IMG/VR virus record: IMGVR_UViG_3300047557_003152
Coordinates: 1-61,946 of that record
Reading direction: 5' to 3' (one strand)
Source of the DNA: a virus
Length of the DNA: 61,946 nucleotides
How positions within the stretch are numbered: the stretch's first letter is position 1; every line of letters begins with the position of its first letter. A program made the position numbers and the translations under genes. A model generated the notes under the pieces. That model was not told where the DNA came from. It saw only the letters and a program-made list of their open reading frames with translations, and searched no databases. Shown piece by piece: positions 57,929 to 61,946 of the stretch.

Positions 57929-60471
57929 TGGCAAGATTGGGTCTTATAGGAATATCAACAAACTCTAAAAGAAGAAGTGGAGTTTATAGTCCAGAAGATA
58001 ACATCTCATATAAAGATGCTATTGAAAATATTCAGTCATACACTTTTGATGGTGTAGGCAATGCTCTTTCCAATACATCTACTCCTAGTGGATTATGTTT
58101 TAGTAAAGATGGAACAAAATTATATACAACTGCAAACACATCATCAAGGACAACTGCATCAATACAACAATATAATTTATCAGCACCATTTAATTTATCA
58201 ACAATAACATATTCTGGCATCAGTACAGTTGTCGGTGATTATGATATAAACCCAACAGAAGTAACAATATCAGATGATGGAACTAAATTGTTTTTTACTG
58301 GTTTTAATAGTGATGCAGTGTGGTCAGGAACAATGTCCACACCATATGATTTAAGTACTTTTATATTAGATGTCAAAAGTGCTTATGTCGGAACGCAAGA
58401 TATCGCTCCACAAAATATCTACATTACATCAAATCCTGCAGTTGGATTAAATACGCAATATGCATATGTAATGGGAAATGAAAAAGATACAGTTTATCAA
58501 TACAGTATCTCAAATTGGGATATTAGTACAGCATCTCTTGTAACTTCTAAATCTGTGGCTGCAAACTTTGGAGCAGGAACTTTTGGCGAAGCAACTCCAA
58601 GATCTGTTGGATTTAATACAGATGGAACTGTAATGTTTATTTTAGGAGAGACAAATGATGCAGTTCTTGCATATGATTTGAGTTCTCCTTGGAATGTTTC
58701 AACCGCAAATCCAAGAGTTCAAACATTAAGTGTAACAGCTCAAGATACAGTACCGATAGGACTTCATTTTAAACCAGATGGTAGAAGTCTTTATGTTGTA
58801 GGAACTACTGGAGATGATATTAATCAATATAACTTAAGTACTCCTTGGGATTTGACTACCGCATCATTTGTTGGAGTATCTACTATTCCGTCTTCTACTC
58901 AAACTGCAGTATCTGATGCAACACCATATGCAGTTTATTTTAAACAAGATGATGGAACAAAGATGTTTGTGATGGGAGGAACAAATGATCTTGTTCGTGA
59001 ATATAGTCTTTCTGTTGGATGGGCAATAACATCTAGGATTGCATTTACGACATCTTTTAGTGTAACCACAAGAGAAACAACTCCAATTGGATTAGCATTT
59101 AATGATACTGGAACAAAAATGTTTGTTGCTGGCCAAACAAATGATAATATTATAGAATATTCTCTTGGAACTGCTTGGGATATTTCAAATGTAGGACTTG
59201 CTACTGTAGGATTTACAACATCAACTGCAGTTTCTTCTACAGGAGAAGCATCAGTGGGTGGAATATTTTTTGGTGATAATGGATATAAACTTTATGTTTG
59301 TGGATCCACACTTGATAGTGTAAGGCAATTTAATCTAATCAACCCATATGATGTTTCTTCCTCATCTTTTGTTGGACTTTCAACAAATTTATTTGTAGGA
59401 CTTTTTGATGCAACTCCGTATGGTGTTGGATTAAGCACCGATGGAACTAAACTATTTTTTATGGGCGGTACTAATGATCGTATTTGGAGAGTTGGTTTGA
59501 GTTCTGCTTGGAATGTTGATACTTGCACTGCATATAAGTATGTTGGAATTGAGGAGGCAACACCATATTCTGTCGGATTCAGTACAGATGGAACTTCTAT
59601 GTATGTTACTGGTGGCACTGGATCAGATTTGAATCAATATACATTAAGCACTGCTTGGGATATTAGCACCGCAAAATTTACAAGAGTTGCAACTTATCCA
59701 GGAACTGCAGAGAGCACTCCCATTGCGATTACATTTAAACCTGATGGTTCAACAATATATGTTGTTGGACAAAATATTGATACTATCAAACAAATTGATT
59801 TAAATACTCCTTGGGATATTTCGTCAATGAGTTCTGTTGGAATCAAAACATTTTCGTATCCTGCACTAAATCCCACTGGAATATTTTTTAAAGATGATGG
59901 AACAGAAATGTATGCTACTGATATTACAACAGACACTATTAAAGAATTTTCATTAAGTACTCCTTGGGATATTAGCACCGCAACTGGTGCATTAATGTTA
60001 GGTGGTAATTTTGCAGCACCATCCAATCAATTAGAACTTACTCCAAGAGGATTGAGTGTTTCTCCAGACGGCAATTATTTATTTTTTTGTGGAAATTCTA
60101 GTAGCACTATAAGAAGAATTACACTTTCATCTCCAAATACTTTAAATCCTGGAGATATTAATATCTACAATACCGTTCAATCTTATACTGGAGTATTAGG
60201 ATTATCAATATCTGGAATTTACATTAATCCAGATGGGAAAACAATCTATGTTAATCAAATTGGATCGAATAGAAGAGTTTTTCAAGTTAAACTTTCAACT
60301 CCTTTTGATTTATCTACAGCATCTCTATCTTCAAATTATATTGTAATTTTTGGAAATCCAACACAACCTTCTAGTGCATTCGGAATTGCGTTATCCAATA
60401 ATCAAGACAGAATGTTTATTGTAAATGATATTACACCTTTCATAAATCAATATTCATTACAATTCTTATGA
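57928..60471 (+). CDS. Double beta-propeller-like tail protein (847 aa)
   Basis: Almost the whole protein consists of about 14-15 repeats of 45-55 residues with the consensus TP.GV.FSTDGTKLFVVGGTND then I.QYSLSTPWDISTA. The pattern (short hydrophobic strand, DGT turn, strand, 'NLSTPWDLST' strand) is of the seven-bladed YVTN/WD-type, so two seven-bladed propellers are likely. It is unrelated in sequence to the kelch-like GYFGGG family upstream. N-terminal 40 residues are a basic adaptor (LGLIGISTNSKRRSGVYSPE). Probable adhesin; fold is inferred from the repeat. Confidence 0.75.
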   Translation: MARLGLIGISTNSKRRSGVYSPEDNISYKDAIENIQSYTFDGVGNALSNTSTPSGLCFSKDGTKLYTTANTSSRTTASIQQYNLSAPFNLSTITYSGISTVVGDYDINPTEVTISDDGTKLFFTGFNSDAVWSGTMSTPYDLSTFILDVKSAYVGTQDIAPQNIYITSNPAVGLNTQYAYVMGNEKDTVYQYSISNWDISTASLVTSKSVAANFGAGTFGEATPRSVGFNTDGTVMFILGETNDAVLAYDLSSPWNVSTANPRVQTLSVTAQDTVPIGLHFKPDGRSLYVVGTTGDDINQYNLSTPWDLTTASFVGVSTIPSSTQTAVSDATPYAVYFKQDDGTKMFVMGGTNDLVREYSLSVGWAITSRIAFTTSFSVTTRETTPIGLAFNDTGTKMFVAGQTNDNIIEYSLGTAWDISNVGLATVGFTTSTAVSSTGEASVGGIFFGDNGYKLYVCGSTLDSVRQFNLINPYDVSSSSFVGLSTNLFVGLFDATPYGVGLSTDGTKLFFMGGTNDRIWRVGLSSAWNVDTCTAYKYVGIEEATPYSVGFSTDGTSMYVTGGTGSDLNQYTLSTAWDISTAKFTRVATYPGTAESTPIAITFKPDGSTIYVVGQNIDTIKQIDLNTPWDISSMSSVGIKTFSYPALNPTGIFFKDDGTEMYATDITTDTIKEFSLSTPWDISTATGALMLGGNFAAPSNQLELTPRGLSVSPDGNYLFFCGNSSSTIRRITLSSPNTLNPGDINIYNTVQSYTGVLGLSISGIYINPDGKTIYVNQIGSNRRVFQVKLSTPFDLSTASLSSNYIVIFGNPTQPSSAFGIALSNNQDRMFIVNDITPFINQYSLQFL

Positions 60472-60911
60472 CTCTTTACTCATTCAAAGGTTCAAAACCA
60501 GAACCAATTCCATTTAGACTTAAATTCTCAGATGGATTCACAAGAACTGATCCATCAACATTTACTGCTGATGAGATTTCTGCTGCAGGATATACTGGTC
60601 CTTATGAATATCCAACATATGATTCAAAAACAGAAACTGTTGAATGGACTGGAACAGAATTTATTGTAAGACCTTATAATACTCAAGAACTTGAAGATCA
60701 GTGGAGCAAGGTAAGAGAACAAAGAAATCAATTACTTAAAGACAGTGATTGGACTCAAATCAGTGATTATGATTTGGGACTTGAAAATAAAGAACAATGG
60801 GCATTATATCGTCAAGAACTTAGAGACCTACCAGATACTCAGTTGAATCCTTTTGATATCCAGTGGCCAATATTACCTAGTGCTAGACAGATCAGTGAAG
60901 ACCTGATATGA
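60468..60911 (+). CDS. Phage tail (fibre) assembly chaperone
   Basis: 147-aa protein. Residues about 75-135 match the phage tail assembly chaperone family that follows fibre genes in many phages: VREQRNQLLKDSDWTQISDY, then LENKEQWALYRQELRDLPDT and the end NPFDIQWPILP, i.e. 'R..RN.LL..SDWTQ.....W..YRQ.LRDLP'. The N-terminal half is a small beta domain (FRLKFSDGFTRTDPSTFTAD). It overlaps the propeller gene by 4 nt (ATGA), so it probably assists folding or assembly of the fibre(s) made just upstream. Confidence 0.82.
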   Translation: MTLYSFKGSKPEPIPFRLKFSDGFTRTDPSTFTADEISAAGYTGPYEYPTYDSKTETVEWTGTEFIVRPYNTQELEDQWSKVREQRNQLLKDSDWTQISDYDLGLENKEQWALYRQELRDLPDTQLNPFDIQWPILPSARQISEDLI

Positions 60912-60947
60912 GTTTGCTGCCTACTTCAATCTGACTTTGAAACAAAT

Positions 60948-60955
60948 AATAAATA
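60948..60955 (+). promoter_or_regulatory. Late promoter (AATAAATA)
   Basis: AATAAATA 24 nt upstream of the ATG at 60980, in a 68-nt intergenic gap. Confidence 0.6.
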
Positions 60956-60979
60956 CTCTCAAGAATTCATTATGGTTTT

Positions 60980-61945
60980 ATGAATTTTGTAAAATTTACT
61001 CTTGAAAATGGTGGTACAATCAAACCTTTACTTATTCCTGCAGAACACACGAATGGTACAGGTCTTTGCAATCCATCGGTTTTCATAGACAACGGAAAGA
61101 TATTAGTCAATGTTCGACATATTCAATATACACTGTATCATTCAGAGTTAAACAAATACGAACATCAATACGGTCCATTAGTTTATCTCAATCCAGAGAA
61201 TGATATTACGCTCACAACCACAAATTTTATATGTGAGTTGAATGAAAATTTAGACATTTCATATTGGTCAAAAGTAGATACTTCTGCTTTTGATCAGAAA
61301 CCATTATGGGAATTTGTAGGACTGGAGGATGCAAGGTTAATTAAGTGGAACGATAAATTCTATCTTACTGGAGTAAGAAGAGATTTGGATACGATTGGTA
61401 CAGGAAGAATGGAACTTTCTGAACTTGAGTTTGGAGAAAATTCAGTCAAAGAAGTTTCAAGATTTCGTATTCCTGGACCACCACCAGATCAAGAATATTG
61501 CAACAAGAACTGGATGCCGATTTTGAATATGCCATTTCATTTTGTAAAATGGACTAATGGAACACAAGTTGTTAAATTCATTCCAGAAGAAAATCGCACA
61601 GAGACTGTAGTTCTTAAAGATTGGATTGAAGCGCCAAAAGATCTTCGCGGTGGTTCTCAAGTTTTACCATACAAAGATGGTTACTTAACAATCAATCACG
61701 AGACTGACTTGTTCAAGTCTGAAGCAGGAAGAAAGAATGCAACTTATCGGCATAAGTTTACATACTGGGATAAGAATTGGAATATTCAAAAGTTTTCGCC
61801 TGCATTTTCATTCTTGGAGGGACAAATTGAATTTTGTTGTGGAATGGCAAAATATCAAAACGATTATCTACTTACTTTTGGATTTCAAGATAATGCTGCA
61901 TATATTTTAAGAGTTCCTGGTCATTTAATGGAGGAATTTGTATGA
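60980..61945 (+). CDS. Glycosidase/phosphorylase-like five-bladed propeller protein
   Basis: 321-aa protein with the look of a GH43/GH130-type five-bladed beta-propeller: NPSVFIDNGKILVNVRHIQY near 31-50, a GLEDARLIKWNDKFYLTGVR run near 114-133 (the 'EDAR' acidic element typical of GH130-like enzymes), LRGGSQVLPYKDGYLTINHE near 216-235 and FCCGMAKYQNDYLLTFGFQD near 290-309. In GH130 the conserved Asp and His/Glu act in phosphorolysis of mannosides. Activity is inferred from motifs only. It ends at the window edge, with the next gene overlapping its stop. It may act on host or phage glycans. Confidence 0.6.
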   Translation: MNFVKFTLENGGTIKPLLIPAEHTNGTGLCNPSVFIDNGKILVNVRHIQYTLYHSELNKYEHQYGPLVYLNPENDITLTTTNFICELNENLDISYWSKVDTSAFDQKPLWEFVGLEDARLIKWNDKFYLTGVRRDLDTIGTGRMELSELEFGENSVKEVSRFRIPGPPPDQEYCNKNWMPILNMPFHFVKWTNGTQVVKFIPEENRTETVVLKDWIEAPKDLRGGSQVLPYKDGYLTINHETDLFKSEAGRKNATYRHKFTYWDKNWNIQKFSPAFSFLEGQIEFCCGMAKYQNDYLLTFGFQDNAAYILRVPGHLMEEFV

Positions 61946-61946
61946 A
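61942..61946 (+). CDS. Start of the next gene (partial)
   Basis: ATG at 61942-61944 overlaps the stop of the preceding gene (ATGA) and runs out of the window after five bases. No protein can be described. Confidence 0.4.

Noticed and set aside
1-61946. Prophage or mobile-element features (integrase, transposase, attachment sites)
   Set aside because: None were seen; gene content and packing are those of a lytic T4-like phage.

Overview
The window is a segment of an A+T-rich, T4-like marine cyanomyovirus genome (Kyanoviridae-type phage of Synechococcus or Prochlorococcus). The evidence is T4 core genes in cyanophage order (phoH, PD-(D/E)XK nuclease, gp33, gp59, gp32, gp53, gp48, gp4, gp54, gp26, gp27, gp5), T4-type late promoters (NATAAATA), a small protein resembling a cyanobacterial family (DUF1825), two tRNAs, and very tight packing with ATGA/TAATG overlaps. 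No photosynthesis gene, integrase, transposase or CRISPR lies in the window. Whether the host is Synechococcus or Prochlorococcus cannot be decided from the sequence.

Layout. 1-3655 (+): end of an upstream gene, then a nucleic-acid block (phoH, nuclease, late-transcription co-activator gp33, helicase loader gp59, DUF1825-like protein, ssDNA-binding gp32) closed by a hairpin terminator. 3656-7165 (-): baseplate/head-completion operon gp4 - 180-aa protein - gp48 - gp53, read from a late promoter at 7158. 7171-8124 (+): gp54. 8142-8526 (-): a self-contained mini-operon of two tiny membrane/lipoprotein genes with its own UUCG terminator. 8612-22072 (+): late hub operon with gp26, a 61-aa protein, two tape-measure-like paralogues (the second with SleB-like and M15-like wall-hydrolase domains), gp27, a gp5 OB-domain protein without lysozyme, a structural protein with a minisatellite, a separate beta-helix needle protein and two more structural proteins.

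22069-24053 (+): an island of very small genes behind a textbook sigma70 promoter, with tRNA(UAA), tRNA-Thr(UGU) and a Mom-like GNAT protein, ending in a terminator. 24059-36120 (+): late fibre/baseplate genes, including a 2032-aa beta-helix protein, a VWA-domain protein, a second beta-helix fibre and a fibre with an S74 self-cleaving chaperone.

36127-61945 (+): a mosaic in which modifying enzymes (GT-A glycosyltransferase, GT4-GT2 fusion, NodU-type carbamoyltransferase, DUF6445-like and prolyl-4-hydroxylase-like oxygenases, PAPS sulfotransferase, NAD-sugar epimerase, glycosidase-like propeller) are interleaved with repeat-built adhesins. The adhesins are three tandem paralogues each made of 3 x 6 kelch-like blades, a 1237-aa Gln-rich collagen-like fibre, and an 847-aa protein of about 14-15 propeller repeats. 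The most interesting inference is that this is a coupled system: repeat adhesins with hypervariable blade loops, plus an enzyme set able to glycosylate, carbamoylate, hydroxylate or sulfate fibres or host glycans.
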